Below, one piece after another: positions 9,323 through 19,775 of a stretch of 64,000 nt of DNA. The position numbers were made by a program, and so were the translations under genes. Each line of letters starts with the position of its first letter. Positions within the stretch are counted from its first letter, which is position 1. Under the pieces are notes generated by a model that was not told the origin of the DNA, did no database searches, and was given only the letters and a program-made list of their open reading frames with translations. Source of the stretch: Diacronema lutheri. Its lineage: Eukaryota > Haptophyta > Pavlovophyceae > Pavlovales > Pavlovaceae. The stretch covers positions 1,116,001 to 1,180,000 of the forward strand of contig JAGTXO010000010.1 in the NCBI GenBank assembly GCA_019448385.1, in the 5' to 3' direction.

Positions 9323-10354
9323 CTACTCCTCGTCGCCCTCGAGGACCTGCGCCATGGTGTACAGGGAGATACCACGCGCCTTGGCGTGCGCCGAGATTTC
9401 CTGGAAGCACGTCGAGCAGCACTCAAGCGCGTACTGCGCCGCCTTGAGGTCGTTTGCATCCTGCAGCTTGATCCGAACGATGCAGCGCACGTCGTGCGCC
9501 TGGCGCAGCAGCAGCGCCCACCGGTCACGGCACGCGAGCGCGCTGGCGAGCGCGCTCGCCCTCGCCGCGTCGTCGAAAGACACGTCAGCGCCCTGGTCGC
9601 CGAGGTTGTCGACCATCATCCCGCTCACGCCGCAGCGCGCGAGATCCTTGAGCAGCTCCTGAAAAATGGTGCCCGTCCCGCCCTGCAGCTGACCGCTGTT
9701 CAGCGCGGCGATCGCGCCGAGCGTGTCGAGGAAGCCGAGCGAGTTGCGCACGGTCGTGCGCGCCTGCTCGAACGCCTCGACGGTGTCCAAATTTGAGCGG
9801 AGCAGGCACGTCGCTTCGAGCCACTGCTGCCGCAGCTCGCCGAGCGACATGGCAGGCTCGGGCACGTCCTCCTCGCCGGCGGCCGCGTCCGCGGTCTGCG
9901 CGCGCGACGACCGCCGGTTCCTTGCATGAACGAACGTTTTGCCGAGCTCGACCGCGCCAGCCGACCAGTCGAGAACGAGCGCCGTGTCGAGGTACTCGCC
10001 CTGCAGCGCGCCGCGCGGCGACGCGCGCGCGTCAGCCCAGCCGCCGGCTCACGCTGGCGCAGTGTGCCGGTAGCGCCGATGCGGCTGGCACTGCACACGG
10101 ACAGAGAGCGCGCGGCGGCGCGTTGCGCGCGCGAACACCTTGGCGGAGGCAAGCAGGCGCTTGCGATAGCCGAAGTGCTCGACGCGCGCATCGTGCAGCT
10201 GCTTCAGCCGCTGCTCCTCCTCGGCTGCCCGTCTCGCTTCCTTCTCGTGCAACACCTTCTCGAGCGTCGATGGGCTGCTCTCGCTCACAGGCACGCGGTC
10301 TGACGGGCGCGGCGATCTCGGCAACTCGTTTCTCGGGGCGAACGCGCCCGACAT
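9323..10354 (-). CDS. Conserved-looking hypothetical protein, two exons
   Basis: The model is exon 1 10139-10354 (MSGAFAPRNELPRSPRPSDR... ending in a charged helix HFGYRKRLLASAK) and exon 2 9323-10000 after a GT-AG intron of 138 bp, giving 297 residues. Exon 2 opens with GEYLDTALVLDWSAGAVELGK and continues as an all-helical segment with regular leucines and several cysteines (QYALECCSTCFQEI). No signal peptide or membrane segment is visible. I do not recognise the family; the charged helix followed by a helical domain resembles cytoskeletal or ciliary adaptor proteins, but that is only an impression. It is divergent from AK7, 188 bp away, so a shared ciliary regulation is possible. Confidence 0.6.
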
Positions 10355-10542
10355 GGCTCTGGAAAATCTCGCGGAAACGTGAGGAAAAAAAATGAGAAAT
10401 AAACTGTTTCACGGTGTCCGTTGCGAGCGCAAGGTGAGGCGCGCCAGCAACCAGCGGCTTGAGGGCCGTGGGTGGGCTCGTGAGCTCACGCGTCACCGCC
10501 GTGGCCCGCGCATATGCGCGCGCCGCGTCGATCCACACAGCC

Positions 10543-12864
10543 ATGGCCGACGACGAGGAGGAGGTCATTCCCAAGAAGCCGATCCTTGTGCTCGGCGCGG
10601 GCGGCTTCGTGGGCAGCGCGATTGCGAAGGCGTTCGTCACGGCGGAAGACGAGGAGGGCTGGGAGGTGACGGGCACGCTGCGCGCTGGCACGGCAAAACC
10701 CAAATGGATCACGCACGTTATCGAGGTGCGTGCCGTGCCGCACGCGCGCCGCGGCTCACGCGTCGCGCACGTGCGCGCGCCGGAGCCGCGCTCAAGTCGC
10801 GCGCCTGCTGGTGGCCGCGCCGCCGCGCAGCCCGTCGACACGGCGCTGCTCGAGGCGATCAAGCGCTCGAGCGTGATCGTGCTCGACCTCGTGAGCGAAC
10901 CCGTTGCTTCCGAGCAGGTGCTCCAGCTCCTCGCCACGCTCGCCGCCGACGGCGGCGACGAGTCCGACGCCGAGCGGGTCGTGATCGGGGTCTCGACCAT
11001 CATGACGTGGGCGCGCACGTCGCCGTCGCCGGCGGAGGAGGAAGGCGGCGAAGCGCCGCCGCTGACGGAGGAGGAATACAAGCGGCGGCGTCCGCACGTC
11101 AACTTCCGCGACCAGCACACGCTCGAGAAGCTGCTCGTCCGCTCGGGCTCGGAGAGCGTGCGCACGGCAGTCGTGTGCGCCGGCCTGCTGTACGGCGGTG
11201 CGGAGGAGCTCTTCCACCCGCTCTTCAAGGCGGCGTGGCACAACCAGCCGCTGCCGCTGCTCTCGCTGAACGGCGACGGCGCCAACATCCTCCCCACGCT
11301 GCACATCGCCGACCTCTGCTCGGTCGTGCTTAAGGTCGCCGCCGGCGAGGGTCCGCAGTACCTTGTTGCCGTCGATCAGGCGCGCGAGCAGACACTGCGC
11401 AAGGTGACCGATGCGATCGCAAAGCACTTGGGCACGGGCGAGGTGGTGCCGATGCACCGCGACGACGTGCTGCTCGACAAGGACGTCGACTACTTCCAGC
11501 TCGACCTGCGGATCGCGCCCACGTCGGTGCTCGACATGGGCTTCACGTGGGCCTCGCGCTCGGGCCTCGCGCGCGGCGCGGCAAAGGTCGTCGCTGAGTA
11601 CCGCGTGGAGCGGCGGATCTTGCCTCTCAAGGTGCTTCTTACCGGCCCACTCGCTGGCGTCGCTGGCTGCTTCGAGAGCGAGGTGGCCGCCGCGCTCGCC
11701 GCCGAGTACAAGGTGGCGCACGTGACCGCGTCCTCCCTCGTGGCGGCCGTGCTCGTCGAGCAGTCCGAGCTCGCCGACAAGGTGCGCGCGGCCAAGGCGG
11801 CGGATAAGCAGCACACGGGCGCGCTGCCGGACGAGCTGATGGCGCAGCTCGTGCGCGCCAAGCTCAACTCGACCGGCTGTACCAACCAGGGCTGGGTGCT
11901 CGACGGCTTTCCGCAGACGCTACCACAGCTCAAGCTGATCGCGCCCGAGAAGGAGTCGGACGCGGACGAGGAAGTGGAGGCGGAGGAGGAAGCGGACGAG
12001 GGGGAAGAGGAGACGGAGCGGCCCAAGCCGCCCGCCGACCTCACCCCCGAGTCGATCATCGTCGTCCGCATGCCCGACACGCAGCTCAAGGCGCGCGTGC
12101 AGTCCATGTCCCAGCCGCAGGTGGAGGCCACGGGCATGACGGCCGAGCTGCTCTTGAAGCGGATGCAGGCCTACGCGCAGGCCGCCGCGCCCGAAGGGCC
12201 GAACAACGTGCTCACGCACAAGGCGCTCGCGCAGGTCGAGCCGCTTGAGCTCGCGCACGACGACGCGTCGATCGAGACGAGCCTTTCGCGCGCGCGCATC
12301 TATCTGGGCAGGCCGCGCAATTACGGCCCCACCGCGGCCGAAGTTGCCGCGAAGGCCGAGCGGCTTGAGGCGCTGCGCGTGGAGGCGGAGGCTAACGCGG
12401 CGAAGCTCGAGGCGGAGCGGCTTGCGGTGCGCGACGCCCGCGCCCGCGCCCCGCCCAGCGCGCCTACCCGCGGGCTCGTCCAACCCGCCGCCGCCCGCCG
12501 CCGCCCGCCGCCGCCCGCCGCCGCCCGCCTCGCGCGCAGGAGGAGAAGGACGAGCGCGACAAGCTGCGCGCCGCCGAGCAGCTGCGCATCGCCGAGCGGC
12601 AGCAGCACGAGAAGGCGCTGCTCGAGGTGCGCTCATGCGCCCGCGCGCAGCGCGGCCACATAGGTCCGCTCGCTCACGCGCGCCGGCGCCCGCCGCACGA
12701 CGCGTGCCGCGCAGTCGCGGTCCGCTCCGCTGCGCGCCTATTTGATGGCGGAGGTCATCCCGACGCTCACCGAAGGGTTGATCGAAGTGACCAAGGTGCG
12801 GCCCGAGGACCCGGTTGACTTCCTCGCCGAGTGGATCTTCAAAAACAACCCGGTGCTTGACTGA
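10543..12864 (+). CDS. AK7: Adenylate kinase 7-type ciliary protein, degenerate P-loop
   Basis: Exons 10543-10725, 10831-12426, 12540-12626 and 12715-12864 are joined by GT-AG introns, all in phase 0, giving 671 residues (human AK7 has 723). Residues 1-370 are the NAD(P)-binding SDR-like domain ([15 protein letters not shown] near the start). An adenylate-kinase domain follows ([20 protein letters not shown]), then an RNYGxT motif and coiled coil. The last exon is a DPY-30 motif ([19 protein letters not shown]). In animals AK7 sits in motile cilia. The P-loop here reads [11 protein letters not shown], without the GK[S/T] needed to hold phosphate, so kinase activity is doubtful. The frame is also open further upstream without an ATG, so the ATG at 10543 is taken as the start. 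Function as a structural axoneme protein is inference. Confidence 0.9.
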
Positions 12865-12974
12865 GAGGAGGGGAGAGGAGAAGGGGTCGTCCGCGCCGAG
12901 AGTGGCAACCGTGCGCACCCGGCCTTGGCCCGAACGCGCGGCCGGGGCTGTACACACCCGCATTGCCACCGGCG

Positions 12975-15501
12975 CTAGCCAAAGGTGAGGCGATGCGGCC
13001 TGCGCGGGCCGTGGCCAAGGTAGCCGCGCGCCTCCTCGTGCTCCTCCTCCGTTCCGGGCCGCGCCGTGCCGCGCTCGTGCACGACGACTCGGCCGCTCGG
13101 CTTTGAGCGGCTGCCGCGCAGCGCGCCCTCCTTCGGCGTCGTGTCGACGATGAAGAACTCGCCCGGCCGCTTGGCCTGGAAGCGGCGCTGCCGGTTGCGC
13201 GCGATCCGGCGCGCGGCTGCCTGCGGGTCGAAGCCCACGCACGCGCCATCGCTCGCGCGCGCGACGCGCCGTGCGATCGTCTCCCGCTCGCGCTGCGTCA
13301 AATAGTTTGCGTCCGGCCCAAGGTCGGCGACGTACCGGAACGCCGGCGTCGCGCGGCCGAGCGGAACGAGCGTTGTGAACGGCGCGACTGAAGCGGGCAG
13401 CATGACAAACTTGCCGGCGCCGGCCGCGCTCGCGTCGAGCGCATCCGCCGGCGCGCTCGCGCGCTCGGCCCTGTGCAGCCGCTCGAGCTCGGGCGCGGGC
13501 AGGTCAAACTCCGGCGCGAAGAATTGCGCGTCGAAGAGCAGCTGCGCGATCGCAGGGTCGAGCAGCTCCGGCAGGCGGAAGCGCGCCGCGTCCACGGCGA
13601 GCATCTCGACAACCTCCGCCTCGCTCAGCCCGGGCTGCTCAAACGGCGCCCGCTCGGTCGCGCTCGCGCTCGCGCTCGCGCGCTCGTCCGCCAGCGCGGC
13701 GAGCGTTGCCGCCTCGCGCGCCGCGTCGTCGCTGACGCCATCGCCGCTCGCCGCCGCGTGCACGCGCGAGATGGCCTCGTAGGCACGCTGCTCGGCGTCC
13801 GCGTACCCGTCGAGTTGCTTGAGCTGTGCGAGCACGGCCGAGCGGTAGGCTGGCTGCGCGTCCCCGACTGCGCCATCGGGCTCAGCGAGCGCGCCCGCGC
13901 GGCCACCGCCAGACACGATGGCGAGCGCGGCGGCGGCGGTCGCGTGGCCGCTGACCCGCGCGACGGCGGCCTCGAGTGCCGCAGGCGAGGTGCGACCAAA
14001 GTGGTACGCGCGCTCCTCAAACTCGACAAAGCGCTCAAGCGCCTCCTCCGACCTGTCCGCGCTCTCGAGCTGTGCGACCGATGACGCGTCGAGCCGCTGC
14101 CGCGCGTACACGCGCTGCGCGACCGCGTCCGAGCCAAGAGACGGGTTGCGCAGAGCGCGCGCGCCATGACGAAGGCCATCGCGCACCTGCGCGCGGCGCG
14201 GCGAGCGGGTATGCCGAGTGGGGGTGGGGGGGGGGGGGTGGGGATGGTGGGGGAGGAAGAGGGGGGCACCAAGGGCGGTCGGCTGCCGCACGCGAGCGCG
14301 TGCGCGCGCGTCGCCGCGCCCGCGCGGCGCTGTGCGCGCCAGCTGAGGAAGGCGAGGCGCCGCGTGCGCAGGGGGCATGCGGCCGACCTGTTCGAGATTG
14401 AGGAAGGTGTCGAACTGGCGATCATACTCGCTCGCCAGCTCGGCGAGCTCGGCGTGCAGCTGGCGCGCCTTGGACTTTGCCTGTGCGTCGGCCTCCGCGT
14501 CGCCATCCTTGGGCTCAGCGGCCATGTCACGCTCTCGCTGCGCGGCCTGCAGGAAGAAGATGGCGCTCACGTGGTCAGGCGGGAAGCCAAGCATTGCTCC
14601 AAGCCGCGTCGCCGAGTAGGTGACCGGATCGGCGGTGTGCAGCTCGAAGAGGCGCTCCTTTTGCCTGCGCGCCGCGCGAAGCGCGAGCCACAGAGCGCGA
14701 GCGGGTGGGCGGTGGGTGGCTGCGCGGCGGCACGCGAGCGGGCGCGCGCGCGCGCGCGCGCGGGCGCAGCGCCGGCGGCGCGTACCGGTGCGAGATCTCA
14801 GAGAGCTCAAAGGGCATGCCCTCCGCGGCGTGAACGGCGGCCGTCTGCTCGAGGAGCGCACGATCCGCCGGCGAGTTGAGCTCATCCCTGCGCAGCTCGC
14901 CGGGGAAGTCGTTCATAAACTCGATCGGCATCCGCGGCACGAGCCGCCCGTCGTCCTGCGCGCCGCCGGCGCCGTCCGCCACCTCGTCGGGCCCGTCGGC
15001 GGGCGCGTGCGCGTCGCTGTCAAATTCAGCGTCCGCATCAGCGCTCGCCTCGTCCACCTTCGCTCCTCCGGCGCCGCCCGTTCCATCGCCCTGCGCCGTT
15101 CCGGCTGCGCCGGCTGCGCCGGCCTTCCCGCCGCCCGCGCGCGCAGCGCGCACGCGCGCGAGCTGCTCTGCCTCCCAGTCGAGGTAGCGCTCATAGTGGG
15201 GGTCGAGCTTTCCGCTCTGCATCTCGTGCAGCCAATCGCGCGCCGCCGCCTCCTGCTCGTCCGAATGCATCAGCTGCTCGACGAGCGCGCGGTCGAGCGC
15301 GTGCGAGCCGGGCGAGAGCAGCTCCGCGCGGTCGAGATCGTCGGCGCCCCGAACGACCGCATCGATCGGGGGCGCAGCCGCCGGCGTACCAGGCCGCTCT
15401 CGCGCGCGGCTCGCTGACGAGGCGAGTGTGCGACGGCCCGCCGCGTGCCACGCCACGCTGCGCGCGCCCCGCACGATCGCGAGCCAATTCCTCGTCGCCA
15501 T
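12975..15501 (-). CDS. Probable mitochondrial protein, Bot1/mS45-like motif (uncertain)
   Basis: Exons 14786-15501, 14388-14664 and 12975-14186 are joined by two GT-AG introns to give 734 residues. The N-terminus (MATRNWLAIVRGARSVAWHA) is basic and lacks acids, like a mitochondrial presequence. Residues about 240-285 (ERLFELHTADPVTYSATRLG...FPPDHVSAIFFLQ) resemble the short helix-turn-helix found in fungal Bot1/mitochondrial ribosome-associated proteins; this link is weak. The rest is helical and acidic, and the last 150 residues are basic with FQAKRPGEFFIVDTTPKEG. The second intron (14187-14387) carries a pyrimidine-rich C tract before its acceptor. It is divergent from the CFAP73-like gene and converges on AK7. 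A mitochondrial location is likely; the exact function is not known. Confidence 0.6.
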
Positions 15502-15839
15502 GGAGGCTTCCGGCAGCCCAGAGAGTTGTCCCGACAACGGACAACCTGCTTTCGGGAAACGTAACGACAGTATGGCGATGAGTTCGTCCGACGCGTTCGT
15601 CACGCAGCCCGACCCGATGTGGGCGCGCGCGCGCCCCTCGCCCTGCGTGCGGCCGGCCGCGTGATGCATAAGCGCCGCGCACCGCGACAAGCGCCGCCAA
15701 CCCCTTGTCCTGACCGTGCGCTGCGCCGCCGCGCCGCGCCGCGCCGCCACGCCGCGCCGCCGCGCCGCCGCGCCGCGCCGCGTTGCCGCGCCGCTGCGGC
15801 GCGCCGTGGTGTGCGCGCAGGGCATTTTTGAATGCGGAG
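15502..15839. promoter_or_regulatory. Divergent promoter with GCC/CGC-rich microsatellite
   Basis: 338 bp between two divergent start codons. About 15720-15800 is an imperfect GCC/GCCGC repeat. No TATA box stands out. A short hairpin-like word TTGTCCCGACAACGGACAA lies at 15526-15544. Confidence 0.4.
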
Positions 15840-17051
15840 ATGGCAAGCGCGCAGCGCGGCGAGACGTCGCAGTCGACGTTGCTGCTGCAGAAGAAGAAGG
15901 AGATGATGGATGTGCAGCAGCAGCTGGATCGCAAGAAGGACGAGTATCGCCAGCGCATGCAGGCCTGCCAGGAGCGTGAGCTCGAGCTCTCGTCCAAGCA
16001 AGACCAGCTCAGAGACCGCGTGCAAAAGTTCGACAAGTTCTTGCGCGACAACGACACAAAGCGCGCTCGCGCGTTCCGCAAGGAGCAGGAGGAGGTGAAG
16101 GCGCACGACGGCAAGGTAGTCGAGACCCGCAGCCTCGCCGACTCGCTCAATCAGTTGTCCGGCGCGCGCGCCAGCGTCGAGAGAACGCTCGCGCACGACG
16201 AGCGGTACGAGCGCTACCTGCTGCACGTGTGCGACACGACCGAAGACTTTCAAGAGATCGCGGACATCCTGATGCGCCATGCGACGCTTGTCGCCAGCTC
16301 CGACGATCTGCTCAGCCGCGTGACGAGAGCGACCGCCGACGCCGAGGAGACGCGCGCGACGCTCGCGTCGTACGTCAAGGAGGCGCAGACGGAGACGCTC
16401 GTGCTCAACTCGGAGATCGCTGCGCTCCAGCAGCAGCTCGAGGCGGAGACGTCGATAGTCGAGCAGCGCGAGGCTGTCATCAACCGGAACGAGGGCGGCG
16501 CCAAGGAGCGCTCTCGCGAGCTCGGCGAGATCACCATGGCGATTCAAAACATCCACGCGCGGTGCATCCGCTCCAAGCTGCACGGCTCTGCCAAGGACGC
16601 GCCCGCGCGGCACGAGCCGACCGTGAGCATCGCTGACATCCTGCCGCTGCTCAGCGCTATCGAGACGCGCGTCACAGACCTGCAGGCCGTGATGCGCGCG
16701 ATGCGCGAGCACAAGCGCGCCAGCGGTGCGCCGGGCACGGGCGACGCGAGGGCGGGCGCAGACGCCGCAGTCGACGGCGTTTCGGGCACGCGCGCCGCGA
16801 CAGGCCTCAGTGCACCCACGCTCAGCGCATCCGGCGCGCCCAGCGCCAGTGCGGCCGGTGTGGGCGGCGCGCGGCAGCCGACGCGCAGCTCGGAAGAGGC
16901 GAGCGTGGACGGCGGGAGGCACGCCAGCGTCGCGCGGGTCGGCGAGCGCGTGCAGCGGTTGAACGTGCGCGAGCTCGGCATGCCTGCATCGCGCGCGAGC
17001 AACGCGGCAGACCCCGGGAGCGCGCAATCCACGCTCGTACCTGTCGGCTGA
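15840..17051 (+). CDS. CFAP73: CFAP73/CCDC42-family axonemal coiled-coil protein
   Basis: Single-exon gene of 403 codons. Residues 10-120 match the DUF4200 coiled coil of CCDC42/CFAP73: LLQKKKEMMDVQQQLDRKK, RMQACQERELELSSKQDQL and the signature KFDKFLRDNDTKRARA. A second coiled coil follows to about residue 250, then a disordered Ala/Gly/Ser-rich tail. In Chlamydomonas, FAP73 with FAP100 forms the MIA complex that anchors inner-arm dynein f and tunes beating. The ATG at 15840 is chosen because the family motif starts right after it; an upstream in-frame ATG would add an arginine-rich leader unlike the family. The CFAP73 and CCDC42 paralogues cannot be told apart here. Together with AK7 it shows the organism builds motile flagella. 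Confidence 0.82.
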   Translation: MASAQRGETSQSTLLLQKKKEMMDVQQQLDRKKDEYRQRMQACQERELELSSKQDQLRDRVQKFDKFLRDNDTKRARAFRKEQEEVKAHDGKVVETRSLADSLNQLSGARASVERTLAHDERYERYLLHVCDTTEDFQEIADILMRHATLVASSDDLLSRVTRATADAEETRATLASYVKEAQTETLVLNSEIAALQQQLEAETSIVEQREAVINRNEGGAKERSRELGEITMAIQNIHARCIRSKLHGSAKDAPARHEPTVSIADILPLLSAIETRVTDLQAVMRAMREHKRASGAPGTGDARAGADAAVDGVSGTRAATGLSAPTLSASGAPSASAAGVGGARQPTRSSEEASVDGGRHASVARVGERVQRLNVRELGMPASRASNAADPGSAQSTLVPVG

Positions 17052-17246
17052 CGGCGGGCGCGCGCGCGCCGGGCGCGGCGAGGTCCTCCGTGCTGGCCTC
17101 AGCCGGGTGATGGGCCGGGGGTGGGGAATGCAGTCGCGAGAAGACGGCATGCGGATGCGCCGCGCCCGAAATTCAAAAAGTGCATCTAACTGCGGGGCAT
17201 AATTTTCGCGCACGGCCTCGCTGACGCGTGGGCCACGCTGAACGCG

Positions 17247-19386
17247 ATGCCAGCGAACGGCCACGCGAAGAATGGGAATGGGAAGAAGGCGCACGAGGAG
17301 GAGCTGGAATTCTGTGGGATGTGGGGCGTGATCGGCATTATGATCTTCAGCCACACGCTCATCTACTACTGCTGGATCTGCCTGACGTACTACGAGGGCC
17401 GCTTCCCGTACCCGAGCGGCGTCTCGGACATCATCCCTTTTTTCGCTCGGATGGGCAAGCACGTCGTCGAGGGCGCGTCCCCGACGTGGTACGCGTGCAT
17501 GATTTACTGGGCCTTCCTCCTTTTCGAGGCCTTCTTGCAGTACGTCTGCACCGGCGTGATGGTCAAGGGGCTGCCGCTGGAGCATGAGGGTGGCAGGCAG
17601 CTCGTCTACAACTGCAACGCGCTGCAGGCGTGGTACATCACGCTCGGGCTGTGGGTGTACCTACAGTGGTCGGGGTTGTTTCCGTGGTCTACGCTCATGC
17701 ATCACTACGGCCCGCTGCTCACCGCCTCCGTCATCTCTGGCAACGCCATCTCCGTCTTCTCGTGCGCGCGCGCGCGCGACTCGCGTGTTCGCAATTAGGC
17801 GCGCCAGCGGGGGCTGGCGGGCAGCACGGCGCTCGCGCTCGCAGGCACGGCTTTGCATGAGCGTGCTGCAGCGTCGCGACGCCCCGGGCCACGCGCGCAA
17901 CCGCCGTGAGGGCGCGCGCGAGCCGGCAGCGCGCGAGGTTGCGCGTGTAGCCGGACAGAGCGCATCGCGCGTCCCCCCCAGCGCCAAGAGCGGTGCGTCG
18001 CGGTCGTGCGCAGCGTCGCGCCGCCTTCTCTCATGCTTGCGTGCGTGCGCTGCTTGGCTGGCGCGCGCGTCGCGCCCACCGCGTGCTCGGCCTGGGCGCG
18101 CGCGTGGCCAGCTTTGTGATCGCCATCGCGACGGGCGCGCAGTTTCGAATGAGCGGCAACCTCGTCTACGACTTCTTCATGGGCGCGTCGCTCAACCCGC
18201 GGATCGGCTCGCTCGACATGAAGATGTTCGCTGAGATCCGGATCTCTTGGATGCTCCTCTTCTTCCTCACCACCTCCTGCGCCGCGTACGCGCGCGCCGA
18301 TGCGCCGACCGGCGCGGGGCGTGGCGTGCGGCGCGCATCGCGCGGCGCGACACCAACCGCCGCTCACGCATTGCGCGTGCGCTGGTCTCGCGCATCCTCT
18401 CGCCCGTGCGCGTTGTGCGTGCGCGCACAGGTACATGCACGAGGTGCACGGCACGGTCTCGTGGCCAATGTTATTCCTCTGCCTCGCGCATCTCTTCTAC
18501 GCGAACGCGTGCATGAAGGGCGAGGTGGGCGCTGTGCAGCGCAGCGCGGCGCATCGCGAGCCTAGCGCGCACAGTACCGCGCGCGCGCTCGCGGGTTCGT
18601 CGCGCTCGCGCGCATCGCCTGACGCGGCCGCGCACGCGCCGTGCGGCCGTGCGGTGTGGCGTGCAGGAGTGCATCCCGTCGACATGGGACATCTTTTACG
18701 AGAAGAACGGCTGGATGCTCATCTTCTGGAACTTTGCGGGCGTGCCTTTCGTCTACTGCTTCCAGTCTGTCTATCTCGCAAAGGTCGCCGGGCCGATCGA
18801 GCACTCGAGCTGGTACACGATCACGCTCTACGTGATCCTGTGCACGGCCTATTACATCTGGGATACGGCCAACTCGCAGAAGAACCACTTCCGGATGCAG
18901 CAGGCGGGCACGTACATCAAGCGGCCGTGGGCGCTGCCGCAGCTCCCGTGGCAGACGCTCAAAGACCCGCAATACATGACAACGGACCGAGGCTCCAAGT
19001 TGCTCATCAGTGGCTGGTGGGCGTACGCACGCAAGCCGCATTACGCGGCCGACCTCACCATGTCGCTCTGCTGGGGCCTCATCTGCGGGTGGGCAGCGCC
19101 GCGCCCGCCTCGCCGCGCGCGCATCGCGTGCTGCGACCGAGCGGCGCGTGCGCCGGCGCGTGCCGCGCACGGCCGCACCGACGCGCCGCCCCGCCTCGCG
19201 TGCGCGGCGCGCGCGTTATGCGCCAGGTTCGGCTCGTGGGTGCCGTTCATATACTTTGCCTTCTTCTTTACGCACCTGATGCACCGCGGCATGCGGGACA
19301 ACGAGCGGTGCGCCAAGAAGTACGGCAAGGATTGGGATCGCTATCTCGCCAAGGTGCCCGCCCAATTTGTCCCCGGCGTCTTCTGA
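17247..19386 (+). CDS. ERG4: Delta24(24(1))-sterol reductase, ERG4 type
   Basis: Five exons (17247-17761, 18112-18285, 18431-18524, 18667-19088, 19227-19386) joined by GT-AG introns restore a 454-residue polytopic membrane protein. Hydrophobic helices are evenly spread. Family signatures include [42 protein letters not shown] (the ERG4/ERG24 GWW..RK.NY box) and the closing [19 protein letters not shown]...VPGVF. ERG4 enzymes reduce the C24(28) double bond of sterol side chains in the endoplasmic reticulum with NADPH. The NFAGVP segment favours ERG4 over the ERG24/DHCR7 branches. All splice phases agree across five exons, which makes the model strong. It lies head to tail with SMU1, 389 bp upstream of it. 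Confidence 0.9.
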
Positions 19387-19775
19387 CGACATGTGGGTGC
19401 TCCCAGCAGGCCTCCGCTCGCACGGCCCGGCGCGGACCCGGCAAACCCGCCGGACTTGAATTCCCGCGCGGTGCTCGGACGCTTTGGCAGGCGCCTTGTT
19501 TTCCTTGGAGCCCTTGTTCGTCTCGGCACGGGCATCGAAAGGGCTCGCCGGCGCGATCCCCGCATCTGTGCCTGACCGTGTTGTGCCACCGCCGCCTGCC
19601 TCGGCACGTGCCCTGGCAGCTCGCACCGCACCTGCGGGCGCCAGCATGGTCGGTACAGGGCTACAGGCATCGTCACAGCGGTGCGGCCCCACAGTCACGT
19701 GCACTCTCAGTCGCGCGATCGGTGGTCCCGCGGCCGCGAGGCCATCCGGCGCGGGGCGAGGCGCTGGGTGGCGCG
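19387..19775. other. Intergenic spacer before SMU1
   Basis: 389 bp carrying the terminator side of ERG4 and the SMU1 promoter. I see no gene, repeat or clear core promoter motif in it. Confidence 0.5.

Noticed and set aside
10459-10542. Upstream in-frame extension of AK7
   Set aside because: It has no ATG, only a TTG, and the family start aligns with the ATG at 10543.
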